Part shown: one piece after another, positions 36,145 to 44,945 of the stretch
Position numbering within the stretch: position 1 is the stretch's first letter
How the letters are laid out: the number at the start of each line of letters is the position of its first letter
Assembly (NCBI GenBank): GCA_944391115.1
Contig: CALXSJ010000001.1
Location: forward strand, 67,169-131,168
Length of the DNA: 64,000 bases
Reading direction: 5' to 3'
Origin: an uncultured Victivallales bacterium
GTDB taxonomy: Bacteria > Verrucomicrobiota > Lentisphaeria > Victivallales > UBA1829
Position numbers and translations under genes: made by a program
Notes under the pieces: generated by a model
What the model was told of the DNA's origin: nothing
Database searches by the model: none
The model's input: only the letters and a program-made list of their open reading frames with translations

Positions 36145-36936
36145 GTGGAGATTCAGGGAAAATTCGGGATCACTGTGCTGGGAAGCGGAAGCAAGGGCAA
36201 TGCCAGTGTCATCCACGGTCCGGCAGGACTGCTGCTTCTTGACGCCGGTTTTTCCGCGAGGGAGCTTGAGAACCGCATGGCTTCCCGCGGGATCCGCGCC
36301 TCCGACATCCGGGCGGTTCTCGTGACGCATGAACACTCCGACCATATGAAGGGCTGCCGCACCTTCTCCAACAAATACGGAATCAAGACTTACATGACCT
36401 CCCCGACCTGCAGCGGCGGACTGCGCGCGAATCTGCTGCCGGAACGCAAGACGCTTTTTTCCACCGGGAGCGCCTTCGAGCTCTGCGGCATGAAGATCGA
36501 GGCGTTTACCGTTCCGCACGATGTGGACACGGTCGGTTTTGTCTTCCGGGTCGGAGACGTGAAGCTCGGCGTGGCGACGGATCTCGGGCATCTGAACATG
36601 CTGGCCCGGCAGAAACTTCGCGGATGCGCCGCGCTGGTGCTGGAATCCAATCATGACAGGACGCTTCTGATGAATTCGGCGCGTCCGATCCAGCTCAAGC
36701 GCCGGATCATCGGACGACACGGGCATCTGAGCAATGACGATGCGCTGGATGCCCTGCCGGAACTTCTCACGGAATGCACAGGAACTCTGATCCTCGCCCA
36801 TCTGAGCGGGGAGTGCAATAATCCGGAACTTCTTCAGAAACTTGCACTTGACAGACTGGCGAATCTTGAAAGACGGGATATATTACTGGAGATTGCAAGA
36901 CAGGAAATGCCGCTTGCAACCCGCTGGCTGCTGTAG
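36145..36936 (+). CDS. MBL-fold hydrolase of the YycJ/WalJ type
   Basis: A 263-residue metallo-beta-lactamase-fold protein: VLGSGSKGNASVIHG at the start (about 9-23), the zinc motif THEHSDHMKGC (about 57-67) and later LAHLSGECNNPELLQ (about 226-240) as in YycJ-like phosphodiesterase or nuclease. YycJ is linked to cell-wall signalling in Firmicutes. GTG 36145 has AAGG six bases upstream; a longer frame to the left only covers the antisense of rpoN. It begins 125 bases from the divergent rpoN start and 34 bases before the kinase gene, so it probably heads the signalling operon. Confidence 0.88.
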   Translation: MEIQGKFGITVLGSGSKGNASVIHGPAGLLLLDAGFSARELENRMASRGIRASDIRAVLVTHEHSDHMKGCRTFSNKYGIKTYMTSPTCSGGLRANLLPERKTLFSTGSAFELCGMKIEAFTVPHDVDTVGFVFRVGDVKLGVATDLGHLNMLARQKLRGCAALVLESNHDRTLLMNSARPIQLKRRIIGRHGHLSNDDALDALPELLTECTGTLILAHLSGECNNPELLQKLALDRLANLERRDILLEIARQEMPLATRWLL

Positions 36937-36970
36937 CGGATGCGGGAATCAGGTCGGAGAGGGAGCGGAA

Positions 36971-38299
36971 ATGGCGGACGAAGCGGATACGGGGAAAAAC
37001 AATGCGGACAACCAGACCGTATGTCTGGGTGCGCCGCTGGCGCCGGATTCGGAACGCCGTTCCGTCAAGATTTTCTGTCATCACTGTCAACAGAAACTGG
37101 ATGTGACCAGCCTTCAGGCGTTTTCCCGTTTCACCTGCCCCATGTGCCGGACCGAGCTGATTGTTCCCGCCTGGTTTGACAACTATCTGCTGGAAGAGCC
37201 CGTCGGAAGCGGCGGAATGGCGACTGTTTACCGTGCACTGGACATCGCGCTTGACCGCGAAGTGGCGATCAAGATCCTGAAGGAGGACGTGCTGCCGGGA
37301 AGCGAGTTGTCCGATCTTTTTCTGAATGAGGCAAGAACGGCGGCGACAATCAATCATTATGCTGTGATCCCCATTTACACCTGCGGGATTTATGACAATA
37401 AGACCTATATTGTCATGCAGTTCATGAACGGCGGTTCTCTGGAACAGCGGCAGCAGAGATATAAGAATCTGTGCGTTCCGGTCAACGATGCCGTGAAATG
37501 GATTCACGACATCGCGGAGGGCCTGGAAAATGCCTGCCGGCATGGCGTCGTTCATCACGATGTCAAGCCTGCCAATATCATGCTGGACACCGATGACAAC
37601 GTGAAGATCGGCGATTTCGGGCTTGCGCAGGTCGTGAAAGCCGAAGCGCTCGGCACGCAGAAGCCCGTGACCGCATGGGTCAGTCCGAATTACGTCAGTC
37701 CGGAACGGATCTCCACCGGCACCGAATCGTTCCCCGGCGACATTTACAGTCTCGGCGCCACCTTCTATCATCTTGTCACGGGGATCACTCCTTTTTCCAA
37801 TCCGAATATCGAGGAGCTGATCTGGATGCGCACAAAGCACAATCCGGTCGCGCCGAACCAGATCCGCCCCGATCTTGCACCGGAGCTTTCGATGCTGATT
37901 ATGAAGATGATGAACCGTGCTCCCGATATGAGGCCCTCCTACCGGGAAGTCATCACTTCGCTGGAAGTCTATATGAAGCATTCCGTCCGCGGGGCTTCGA
38001 GCATGCGGAGATTCGCCAGCGGGATCCGGAAATCGGTGCCTCCCGCATCCCCCGGCGTTCAGAGGACTTCCGTTTCCATTCAGACGGAATTGCCGGCGCC
38101 GGGAAGTCCGGACGCGCAGGAGCCTCTGAAAACAAGCGCCTTTCAGCGTTTTCTGTATCATCCGCTGGTGATCCTCACTGTTTCGGTTCTGCTGCTGCTT
38201 GTGATTCTGATCGTGGCGTTTCTCCTTTTTGCGGGTGAAGCCGGAAAGGAAAATGCCATGATCCGGGCGGAAGGAATCCGGATTGAGGTGCATTCATGA
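36971..38299 (+). CDS. Membrane Ser/Thr protein kinase with N-terminal zinc ribbon
   Basis: A 442-residue PknB-type kinase. Residues about 36-60 form a zinc ribbon (FCHHCQQ..CPMCRTE). The kinase domain follows: Gly loop GSGGMATVYRA (about 77-87), ATP Lys in VAIKILKED, catalytic loop HHDVKPANIM (about 197-206), DFGLA (about 217-221), SPERI as the APE equivalent. A Ser/Thr/Pro-rich linker leads to one transmembrane helix near 405-428 and a short outer tail. The catalytic set is complete (K, HxD, DFG). It overlaps the following sensor gene by four bases, so the two should act together. Confidence 0.93.
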   Translation: MADEADTGKNNADNQTVCLGAPLAPDSERRSVKIFCHHCQQKLDVTSLQAFSRFTCPMCRTELIVPAWFDNYLLEEPVGSGGMATVYRALDIALDREVAIKILKEDVLPGSELSDLFLNEARTAATINHYAVIPIYTCGIYDNKTYIVMQFMNGGSLEQRQQRYKNLCVPVNDAVKWIHDIAEGLENACRHGVVHHDVKPANIMLDTDDNVKIGDFGLAQVVKAEALGTQKPVTAWVSPNYVSPERISTGTESFPGDIYSLGATFYHLVTGITPFSNPNIEELIWMRTKHNPVAPNQIRPDLAPELSMLIMKMMNRAPDMRPSYREVITSLEVYMKHSVRGASSMRRFASGIRKSVPPASPGVQRTSVSIQTELPAPGSPDAQEPLKTSAFQRFLYHPLVILTVSVLLLLVILIVAFLLFAGEAGKENAMIRAEGIRIEVHS

Positions 38300-40680
38300 T
38301 GCGGATTCAGTCCAAGCTGTTTCTTTTCATCGGATTGACCGCGACGCTTGCGACCGCCGCCGCGCTCTGCATCGCCTTTCTTGCCATGAACCAGTTCCTG
38401 GCCCGCTTCCAGATTCAGGAATCCGCGTATTCCTCGCAGATCATGGCGGATACGGGGAAGTCCGCCATTATCTATGAGGCGAAACTGATCGACGAGCAGG
38501 CGAACCTGCTTTTTGTCCAGCTTGAAAATCTTTTGAAGAACATCCGCATTCATGCGGGATGGGAAAAAGAGAAAGCCATGGAGCTGATCCGGGAGACGCC
38601 GCTGGTGGATCAGTATGTCCGCTGCAAGATCCGGGAGAGCGATCCCGATCGTTTCCTGCTGCTTCGTTCGTGGCCGGATCGTATTCCGCCTTTCACCTGG
38701 CAGTCCTGTCCGGAACTGATTGATTTCATGCTTGCCCGGAAAGACAGGCGCGAGAGCCGTTCTCTTGTGTATTCCCCGGGCAACGGATACGCTCCGGCCT
38801 CGCTGTGGCTGGTGCTCTGCTACAGGACGGATCAGGATGTTGCCGAAGGCGTTCTTTCCGCCGCGATGGTGCGCTTCCGTGATTCCTTTATTCCGCTGGC
38901 CCTGGCAAAAGACCCGGCGGACCGGCGGCGGTATCTGCTGTATGACGGAGAGAACATTCTCAGCAAATCGCCGGAATTGCTCGTGCAGCGGCATCCGATT
39001 GACTTGTATGAACTCTGCCTGCGGGTCGATCAGCATATTTCCGGGGAGGCGGGGACGCATCTGCTCGCCCAGAGAGACGGCTGTCTGCTCGGGACTGCCG
39101 CGGCGGGCATCCAGACGCCCATTTACGGCGCCAAGCAGCCGCGTCTGATCTGTTTCTTCAACTGCGAGGAGAATCTTCCCAATTTCTTTGCTTATATCGA
39201 TTCCCGTTTCCGCCTGGCGTTTTTCATCGCGGTCGGGATGGCTTTTGCGGGGCTGCTTCTCCTGCTGCCGGTGATGCGGATTACCGCAAGAAGCATTGCG
39301 AATCCGATTGCGCGGGCGACGGGGTTCGCCAACGCGCTTGCCCGGAATGAATTTCCATCCGAACCGCTGAAAATGTCCGGCGCCATGGAGCTTGTGGTTC
39401 TCGGCAAGTCTCTGAATTTCATGCGCGACCGTCTCAGCAGCACGATTTCCAAGCTGAAGCGGAGTCATGAACGCGAATATGCGGCGCGGCGGGATGCCGA
39501 GGATGCCAATGCCTTGAAGTCGGAACTGCTTTCCCGGCTTTCCATCGAACTGCGGAATCCCCTGAATTCCATCAAAGGCTTTTCCGCCCTGATTCTCAAG
39601 GACATTGAAAAACGGAAAGCGGCCTATCCTTCGGAGCTCAAGCCGATTGCCGTCACCATTCACGAATGCGCGGAGAATCTCAACGACACCATCAGCGCTC
39701 TGATTGAACTGGCGAAGCTCGATCAGAACTCCCGTTCTCCGCATCTCGAAGAGGTCGATACGACAGCCCTGCTGAAAAATGTCATGGAGCAGAATGCCGC
39801 TCATGCGGCGCGGCGTTCCGTCAGTCTGGAAGGCCGTTACCTGCCGTCTACGCTTCCGGTGATTCTCACGGATCCGCAGATTCTGCATCATGCGCTCTGT
39901 CTTGCCGAGGCCAGTCTGATCCGTCTGCTTCCTCCCGGAGGCAAGGTTCTGATCTCATCCGGCGGAGACGGAGAGAAATTCCAGCTCTCCGTGGAGGATC
40001 TGCATCCGGCGGACGGGCATCCGCATCGATCCCTGGCCGCCGCATATCAGTATTACAAGAATGTCAATAAGGAAAATGTCTCTTCGGGAGAGATTTCCTC
40101 GATTCTGAACGTGCTGCTGATGGAGGAGAATGCGGAACTGCTTGGCGCGGAGCTGTCCGTTTCCGAGACGGAATCCGGCAACACCCGGATTGTTTTCTCC
40201 TTCCACCGGAGCGATCTTCTGAACGGCCTTTCCGCCGATTCACGCAGCCGCGGGCCGCTTTCGGATATCCGGACCGATTCCGTGCCGGAGCTTCCGCACG
40301 GGCATTCCGGCAGGCGCCGGAACTCCGCGGCACGTGTTCTGGTCGTCGATGAGAATGATTTGAACCGGCGCCTGATTTCCATGATTCTTTCGGATACGGA
40401 TGTCCGTCTGGAGTTTGCGGCGTCCGCCGCCGAATGCATGGAGAGCCTGTCCCGGAAAAAGTTCGACATTCTGATCCTTGACCTGGATTCCGGCAATATG
40501 AAGGGCGAGGAAATTCTGGCGAAACTCCGGGAGGACAGGCATCATGAAACGACGGTCATCATTCTTTCGTCCTATCTGGAAGAGGAGCTTCGGAGCCGCT
40601 ATCTTTCGCTTGGCGCGCGTTACTGCCTGCTGAAACCGATCAGCATAGACATCCTTCATGACGCGGTGCGGTGCGGTTAA
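38296..40680 (+). CDS. Pseudo-histidine kinase with intact receiver domain
   Basis: A 794-residue membrane protein: TM1 (about 8-31), a periplasmic domain of about 275 residues, TM2 (FFIAVGMAFAGLLLLLPVM, about 311-329), a HAMP-like linker, then a dimerisation region in which the H-box reads LSIELRNPLNSI: the phospho-accepting His is Ile417. The ATPase part is degraded, with no N-box Asn and no DxGxG loop. The C-terminal receiver is complete (DEN acidic pair, phospho-acceptor Asp729, SS, Lys of LKPI). It cannot autophosphorylate in the normal way, so it may relay signals by binding, or be fed by another kinase or by the Ser/Thr kinase upstream. Confidence 0.88.
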   Translation: MMRIQSKLFLFIGLTATLATAAALCIAFLAMNQFLARFQIQESAYSSQIMADTGKSAIIYEAKLIDEQANLLFVQLENLLKNIRIHAGWEKEKAMELIRETPLVDQYVRCKIRESDPDRFLLLRSWPDRIPPFTWQSCPELIDFMLARKDRRESRSLVYSPGNGYAPASLWLVLCYRTDQDVAEGVLSAAMVRFRDSFIPLALAKDPADRRRYLLYDGENILSKSPELLVQRHPIDLYELCLRVDQHISGEAGTHLLAQRDGCLLGTAAAGIQTPIYGAKQPRLICFFNCEENLPNFFAYIDSRFRLAFFIAVGMAFAGLLLLLPVMRITARSIANPIARATGFANALARNEFPSEPLKMSGAMELVVLGKSLNFMRDRLSSTISKLKRSHEREYAARRDAEDANALKSELLSRLSIELRNPLNSIKGFSALILKDIEKRKAAYPSELKPIAVTIHECAENLNDTISALIELAKLDQNSRSPHLEEVDTTALLKNVMEQNAAHAARRSVSLEGRYLPSTLPVILTDPQILHHALCLAEASLIRLLPPGGKVLISSGGDGEKFQLSVEDLHPADGHPHRSLAAAYQYYKNVNKENVSSGEISSILNVLLMEENAELLGAELSVSETESGNTRIVFSFHRSDLLNGLSADSRSRGPLSDIRTDSVPELPHGHSGRRRNSAARVLVVDENDLNRRLISMILSDTDVRLEFAASAAECMESLSRKKFDILILDLDSGNMKGEEILAKLREDRHHETTVIILSSYLEEELRSRYLSLGARYCLLKPISIDILHDAVRCG

Positions 40681-40741
40681 GCCGGAAGCGGCATTCTCCG
40701 TCTGCATGGCATGGTATTTCCCGTATTTTCGCTTCATCCGT

Positions 40742-40770
40742 TTGGAGAAACGCGGAATCCGCAGTATATT
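40742..40770 (+). promoter_or_regulatory. Promoter for queC
   Basis: TTGGAG (40742-40747), 17-base spacer, TATATT (40765-40770). The leader to ATG 40801 is about 24 bases and contains GGAGTGAG. Confidence 0.6.
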
Positions 40771-40800
40771 ACCGTTTCCCGAACAGATATGGAGTGAGTT

Positions 40801-41484
40801 ATGAGTGCATCGAAAAAAGCCGTGGTCCTGCTCAGCGGGGGCCTGGATTCCGTCACCTGTCTCGCTGTGGCAAAGCAGGAGAATTTTGAACTTCACACGC
40901 TGTCCTTCGATTATGGGCAGCGTCATAAGATTGAACTGGAATGCGCGAAACGGAGCGCCGAGGCCGCCGGCGTGAAACATTTCCATCTGCTGAAGTTCGA
41001 TCTGCGGATGTGGGGCGCTTCCGCCCTGACCTCCGATCAGCTGGATGTGCCGGACTACAATCCCGGTGCGACCTCCATTCCGGTCACCTATGTTCCCGCC
41101 CGGAACCTGATTTTTCTTTCCTTTGCCGCCGCATTGGCCGAAGGCCTCGGTGCAAGGGACATCTTCATCGGGGTCAATTCCCTGGATTATTCCGGCTATC
41201 CGGACTGCCGTCCGGCCTTCATCGACGCATTCCGGAACTGCGCGCGTCTCGGGACGAAGGCGGTTGACGAGGGCTGGGAATACAGCATTCATGCTCCGCT
41301 GCAGCATCTGCGCAAGACGGAGATCATCCGGCTCGGCCTTTCCCTCGGCGTCGATTATTCCCTGACGCACAGCTGCTACAATCCGGATTCCTCCGGCAGA
41401 CCCTGCGGACGATGTGACAGTTGCGGACTGCGGCGCGATGCGTTCCGGGAACTCGGTCTGGAGGATCCCGCACTCGCCCGGTAA
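40801..41484 (+). CDS. queC: 7-cyano-7-deazaguanine synthase (QueC)
   Basis: A 227-residue enzyme that converts 7-carboxy-7-deazaguanine to preQ0 with ATP and ammonia for queuosine. The PP-loop SGGLDSVTCLA (about 12-22) comes first, then LSFDYGQRHKIELECA (about 34-49), TYVPARNLIFLSFAAALAEG (about 97-116) and four Cys of the zinc site near the end (HSCYNPD..CGRCDSCGLR). Full family length. GGAGTGAG lies just before ATG 40801. No other queuosine gene lies nearby; it stands alone between the signalling operon and gltA with its own promoter. Confidence 0.97.
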   Translation: MSASKKAVVLLSGGLDSVTCLAVAKQENFELHTLSFDYGQRHKIELECAKRSAEAAGVKHFHLLKFDLRMWGASALTSDQLDVPDYNPGATSIPVTYVPARNLIFLSFAAALAEGLGARDIFIGVNSLDYSGYPDCRPAFIDAFRNCARLGTKAVDEGWEYSIHAPLQHLRKTEIIRLGLSLGVDYSLTHSCYNPDSSGRPCGRCDSCGLRRDAFRELGLEDPALAR

Positions 41485-41531
41485 TCGGACGGCCTCCGGC
41501 GGATTGGATTTGTTTTTCCGTTTTCCGGCTC

Positions 41532-41560
41532 TTGAAAGTTCCCGCCTGAAGCGGTACAGT
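41532..41560 (+). promoter_or_regulatory. Promoter for citrate synthase
   Basis: TTGAAA (41532-41537), 17-base spacer, TACAGT (41555-41560). The leader to ATG 41667 would be about 100 bases, long enough for a further control signal, but I see no strong fold. Confidence 0.55.
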
Positions 41561-41666
41561 TCGGCATGAGTGTTCCGGTCCGTGTTTCACGCCTCCGGAA
41601 CCGGGATGTTTTTTCAGAGGAAGACAGATATCTAACGATTGGTTTAACATTGTCAGGAGATTCAGA

Positions 41667-42944
41667 ATGGACAGCAATGCAGAATCCGAATTTGCCGTTC
41701 TAAAAATCGGCGGCAGGGAGATCCGTCTTCCCGTCGTGGTCGGAACGGAAGGGGAAAAGGCTTTCGACATCGGCGCGCTCCGGAAGGAGACCGGATATGT
41801 GTCTCTGGACCGGAGTCTTACCAATACCGCCGTCTGTTACAGCAGGATCACCTTCATCGACGGGGAAAAGGGGATTCTGCGCTACCGCGGCATTCCGATC
41901 GAGGAACTGGTCAAGACGGAGGCGTTCGTGAAGGTCGCTTATCTGCTGGTGCACGGGACGCTCCCGGATGAGGAGCAGAGCAGGCTTTTCTCCCGTCTCC
42001 TGAACAAGAATTCCCTGCTTCACGAGGACATGCGCCATTTCTTCGACCATTTTCCGCGCGGCGCCCATCCGATGCACATTCTTTCCACCATGATCAACGC
42101 GCTCGCCGCCTTCTATCCGAATGTGGATCTGCTCTCCATGGAGGAGGATATTGAGCTGTCCACCGCCCGGCTCATTTCCATGGTCCGCACCATGGCGGCG
42201 ATGGCCTACAAGAAAAGCATCGGCGAACCGGTGGTCTATCCGCGGCACGATCTTTCCTACTGTGCGAATTTCCTGAACATGATGTTCGACTCTCCGGTCG
42301 CTCCCTACACGATCTCTCCGGAGGCCGTCCGGATTCTGAACATCCTTCTGATTCTCCACGCCGACCACGAGCAGAACTGCTCGACGACCACCGTCCGCAC
42401 GATCGGCAGCGCGCAGGTCAATCTCTACGCCACGATTTCCGCCGGCATTTCGGCGCTTTCCGGACCGCTGCACGGCGGTGCGAATCAGGAGGTTGTGGAG
42501 ATGCTCCGCCATATCCGGGAGATCGGGGATGTGAAGAAATACATCGATCAGGTCAAGGACAAAAAGAACACCCGGCGCCTGATGGGGTTCGGCCACAGAG
42601 TCTACAAGACTTTCGACCCGCGCGCGAAGATCATCAAGAAGGAATGCCATGACTTTCTGGAGAAAATGCACGTCAGCGATCCGCTTCTGGACACCGCGCT
42701 CGAAGTCGAGGACGCCGCGCTTCATGACGAATATTTCATTTCCCGCCATCTTTATCCGAACGTGGACTTCTATTCCGGGATTGTCTACCGCGCCCTCGGA
42801 ATTCCGGAGAATATGTTTACCGTCATGTTCGCCCTGGCGCGCCTCCCCGGCTGGATCGCCCACTGGAAGGAGATGATCGGAGCCGATACGAAGATCGTGC
42901 GCCCGCGCCAGATATATGTCGGCAAGCGTCTCGGGGAAAAATGA
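41667..42944 (+). CDS. gltA: Citrate synthase
   Basis: A 425-residue type I/II citrate synthase, which condenses acetyl-CoA and oxaloacetate in the first TCA step. Visible are the N-terminal small beta domain, then DRSLTNTAVCYSRITFIDGE, LRYRGIPIEELV, the active-site HADHEQNCSTTTVR (about 231-244, catalytic His), SGPLHGGANQEV (about 265-276, second His) and GFGHRVYKTFDPRAK (about 311-325, His and Arg, with the catalytic Asp). Full length. It is monocistronic, with an upstream promoter and AGGAG before the start. Confidence 0.97.
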   Translation: MDSNAESEFAVLKIGGREIRLPVVVGTEGEKAFDIGALRKETGYVSLDRSLTNTAVCYSRITFIDGEKGILRYRGIPIEELVKTEAFVKVAYLLVHGTLPDEEQSRLFSRLLNKNSLLHEDMRHFFDHFPRGAHPMHILSTMINALAAFYPNVDLLSMEEDIELSTARLISMVRTMAAMAYKKSIGEPVVYPRHDLSYCANFLNMMFDSPVAPYTISPEAVRILNILLILHADHEQNCSTTTVRTIGSAQVNLYATISAGISALSGPLHGGANQEVVEMLRHIREIGDVKKYIDQVKDKKNTRRLMGFGHRVYKTFDPRAKIIKKECHDFLEKMHVSDPLLDTALEVEDAALHDEYFISRHLYPNVDFYSGIVYRALGIPENMFTVMFALARLPGWIAHWKEMIGADTKIVRPRQIYVGKRLGEK

Positions 42945-43042
42945 AGATCCGCACGGGCGTTTCGGAATGCCGGCGGCCTTGCGGCGCTATCCGGCGGCGA
43001 ACCGGAAACTGTTGGAAACAGGAAAATTTTTCAGAACTTTTC

Positions 43043-43070
43043 TTGAAAAAACATGTCGGAAGATTATCGT
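43043..43070 (+). promoter_or_regulatory. Possible promoter for the thioredoxin-like gene
   Basis: TTGAAA (43043-43048), 16-base spacer, TATCGT (43065-43070), about 39 bases before the start codon. Confidence 0.45.
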
Positions 43071-43108
43071 AGCTTCAACCAACAACATGAAAAAAGGAGA
43101 CCCGTGTA

Positions 43109-43594
43109 ATGAAAAGACTCTTGCAGGCAACCCTTTGTTCCGCCGGACTTTTCGTGCTTCCCCTGTTTTCGGAACTTCATGCGCAGACTCCTGCCGCACA
43201 GACCGCGAAACAGGAATCCGGAAAAGTCTGGATGACCGATTTCGCCGCCGCGCAGAAGCTGGCCGGAAAAACGAAAAAACCGATGCTGGTGGATTTCACC
43301 GGTTCCGACTGGTGTCCGTGGTGTGTCCGTCTGGACAAGGAGGTTTTCGCACAGAAGGCGTTTCAGGATTTTGCCGCCGCGAATCTGATTCTTGTGAAGA
43401 TTGATTTTCCGAGAAATGTCAAGCAGAGCAACACGGAAAAACAGCAGAACCGTGCGCTTGCGGCCAAATACAAGGTGAGCGGTTTCCCGACCGTCCTTCT
43501 GATGGACGGTTCCGGAAAGGTTATCGGAAAAACCGGTTACCGCCCCGGCGGTGCGGAAGCTTATGTGACGCATTTGAAGAGTCTTCTGAAATAA
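43109..43594 (+). CDS. Exported thioredoxin-like protein
   Basis: A 161-residue protein with a signal peptide (KRLLQATLCSAGLFVLPLFS, cleaved near LHAQ about residue 26) and a thioredoxin-7 type fold: MLVDFTGSDWCPWCVRLDKE with the active site WCPWC (about 68-72), VKIDFPRN, and the cis-Pro region KVSGFPTVLLMDGSGKVIG. It would reduce or isomerise disulfides in the periplasm. Monocistronic, with a promoter upstream and a strong terminator 16 bases after the stop. Confidence 0.92.
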   Translation: MKRLLQATLCSAGLFVLPLFSELHAQTPAAQTAKQESGKVWMTDFAAAQKLAGKTKKPMLVDFTGSDWCPWCVRLDKEVFAQKAFQDFAAANLILVKIDFPRNVKQSNTEKQQNRALAAKYKVSGFPTVLLMDGSGKVIGKTGYRPGGAEAYVTHLKSLLK

Positions 43595-43609
43595 TCGCCA
43601 GCTGCGGAC

Positions 43610-43645
43610 AGCCGGAAGAGCCATGTGCCCTTCCGGCTTTTTTTT
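43610..43645 (+). terminator. Intrinsic terminator of the thioredoxin-like gene
   Basis: AGCCGGAAG (43610-43618) with CTTCCGGCT (43630-43638), followed by a run of T to 43645. Confidence 0.95.
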
Positions 43646-43790
43646 GCTGACTGCGTCCTTGCGGGAAGTCTGCCGCGCTCTCCTGTCCGAGGGCATGTTC
43701 CACCCCTTGAGTCCAGACTGTTTCCCGGCATTCTTTCCGGCGGCGGAATCCTTCCGCTGCGAAAAAAAGGCAAATCCCCCCTTCGCGCTA

Positions 43791-43819
43791 TTGCCATCCT
43801 TGCATTCCGGATGTATATT
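43791..43819 (+). promoter_or_regulatory. Promoter for the LysM/L,D-transpeptidase-like gene
   Basis: TTGCCA (43791-43796), 17-base spacer, TATATT (43814-43819). The start near 43826 leaves 27 bases with AGGAG before ATG 43853 and argues against any start further upstream. Confidence 0.65.
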
Positions 43820-43852
43820 GTCCTGTTGAAAGGGAGTGCGCAGGAGATTTTT

Positions 43853-44896
43853 ATGCCGAAACAGGGAATCACCTATAAAGGGAAACCGATCGGGGCGTCG
43901 AAAGGCGGCTCGAAAAAAAAGACTGACGAGGCATCCGGGAGCCGTAAATGGCTCTGGATTCCGGCAGTCATTCTGATTGTCTGCGCGGTCGGCCTCGGAA
44001 TTGTCTGGTTCATGCGCAATCATGGCGGGATGCTGCCTGCCGCCGGCGGAGTTTCCGACGCGGTCCGCCGTCTGACGGGCACTTTTGAGGGGGAAAATGA
44101 TGCCGCCTCTCCGGGACGCGCGCTGCCCAGCAGCATTCCGGCGGATCAGGACGGCCGCTCCGGGATTGCAATCAAGGCGCTGGCGGATGGAGAGCGCCTC
44201 TTTTCCATGAAGCGTTATTCCGCGGCGCGTGACAAGGCGCGGATTGCAATCGGGAAGTTCAAATATCCTGATCCGGACTGGCAGAGAAGCGTTGATCTTC
44301 TCAACAAGGCCAGCACGGAGATCCTTTCGGGCAACGGCAATTCGCCGGAAACTTTTCTGTATTCGGTGCGCAGCGGCGACACCTTCACGAAGATCGGCAG
44401 AAAATTCGGCACGACTGCCGACGCCGTTCGGCGGATCAACAAGATTTCCCTTGCGAGGAGCGATCTGAAAATCGGTCAGGAGCTTACCATTTACAGCGGG
44501 AAATGGCGCATCAAGGTCAGCAATGCCCGCAAGAAGCTTTATCTGTATGACGGAGCGAATCTGTTCAAAGTCTATCCGATCGGCGTTGCCATGGAATTCA
44601 ATTCCCCGCAGGGGCTTTACACGCTGGAATCCAAACAGGAAAACCCGGTCTGGCAATACAAAGGAAACAGTTACCGCCCGGGCGATCCCCTGAACATTCT
44701 CGGAACACGGTCCCTCGGCTGCACGGACGCGGCGGAATACAAGGTCAAGCCGCCGTTCCTGATTCACGGCACCAACCGGGCGGAGAATGTGGGACGGACA
44801 ATTGCCGGCCCCGGCTTTGTCAGTATGAAAAATGAGGATATCAACGAGTTGTTTTCGATCGTCCCCGACGGGATTGAGGTCGAAGTAATCAGATAA
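43853..44896 (+). CDS. Membrane-anchored LysM + YkuD (L,D-transpeptidase-fold) protein lacking the usual Cys
   Basis: A 347-residue protein with a basic N-terminus, one membrane anchor (LWIPAVILIVCAVGLGIVWF, about 34-53), a linker, a LysM domain (YSVRSGDTFTKIGRKFGTTA, about 169-188) and a C-terminal YkuD domain. In YkuD enzymes HGT is followed by SxGCIRM, whose Cys attacks peptidoglycan stems. Here HGT (His305) is present but the later motif reads IAGPGFVSMKNEDI (about 317-330): no Cys. The only Cys in the domain is Cys290 in GTRSLGCTD, on a neighbouring strand. Either the active site has moved or this is an inactive peptidoglycan-binding paralogue. Confidence 0.88.
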   Translation: MPKQGITYKGKPIGASKGGSKKKTDEASGSRKWLWIPAVILIVCAVGLGIVWFMRNHGGMLPAAGGVSDAVRRLTGTFEGENDAASPGRALPSSIPADQDGRSGIAIKALADGERLFSMKRYSAARDKARIAIGKFKYPDPDWQRSVDLLNKASTEILSGNGNSPETFLYSVRSGDTFTKIGRKFGTTADAVRRINKISLARSDLKIGQELTIYSGKWRIKVSNARKKLYLYDGANLFKVYPIGVAMEFNSPQGLYTLESKQENPVWQYKGNSYRPGDPLNILGTRSLGCTDAAEYKVKPPFLIHGTNRAENVGRTIAGPGFVSMKNEDINELFSIVPDGIEVEVIR

Positions 44897-44945
44897 CGGC
44901 CCATGCGGGATGGGCGCTCAAAGAACAACACCGGAGAAAAAAGCA

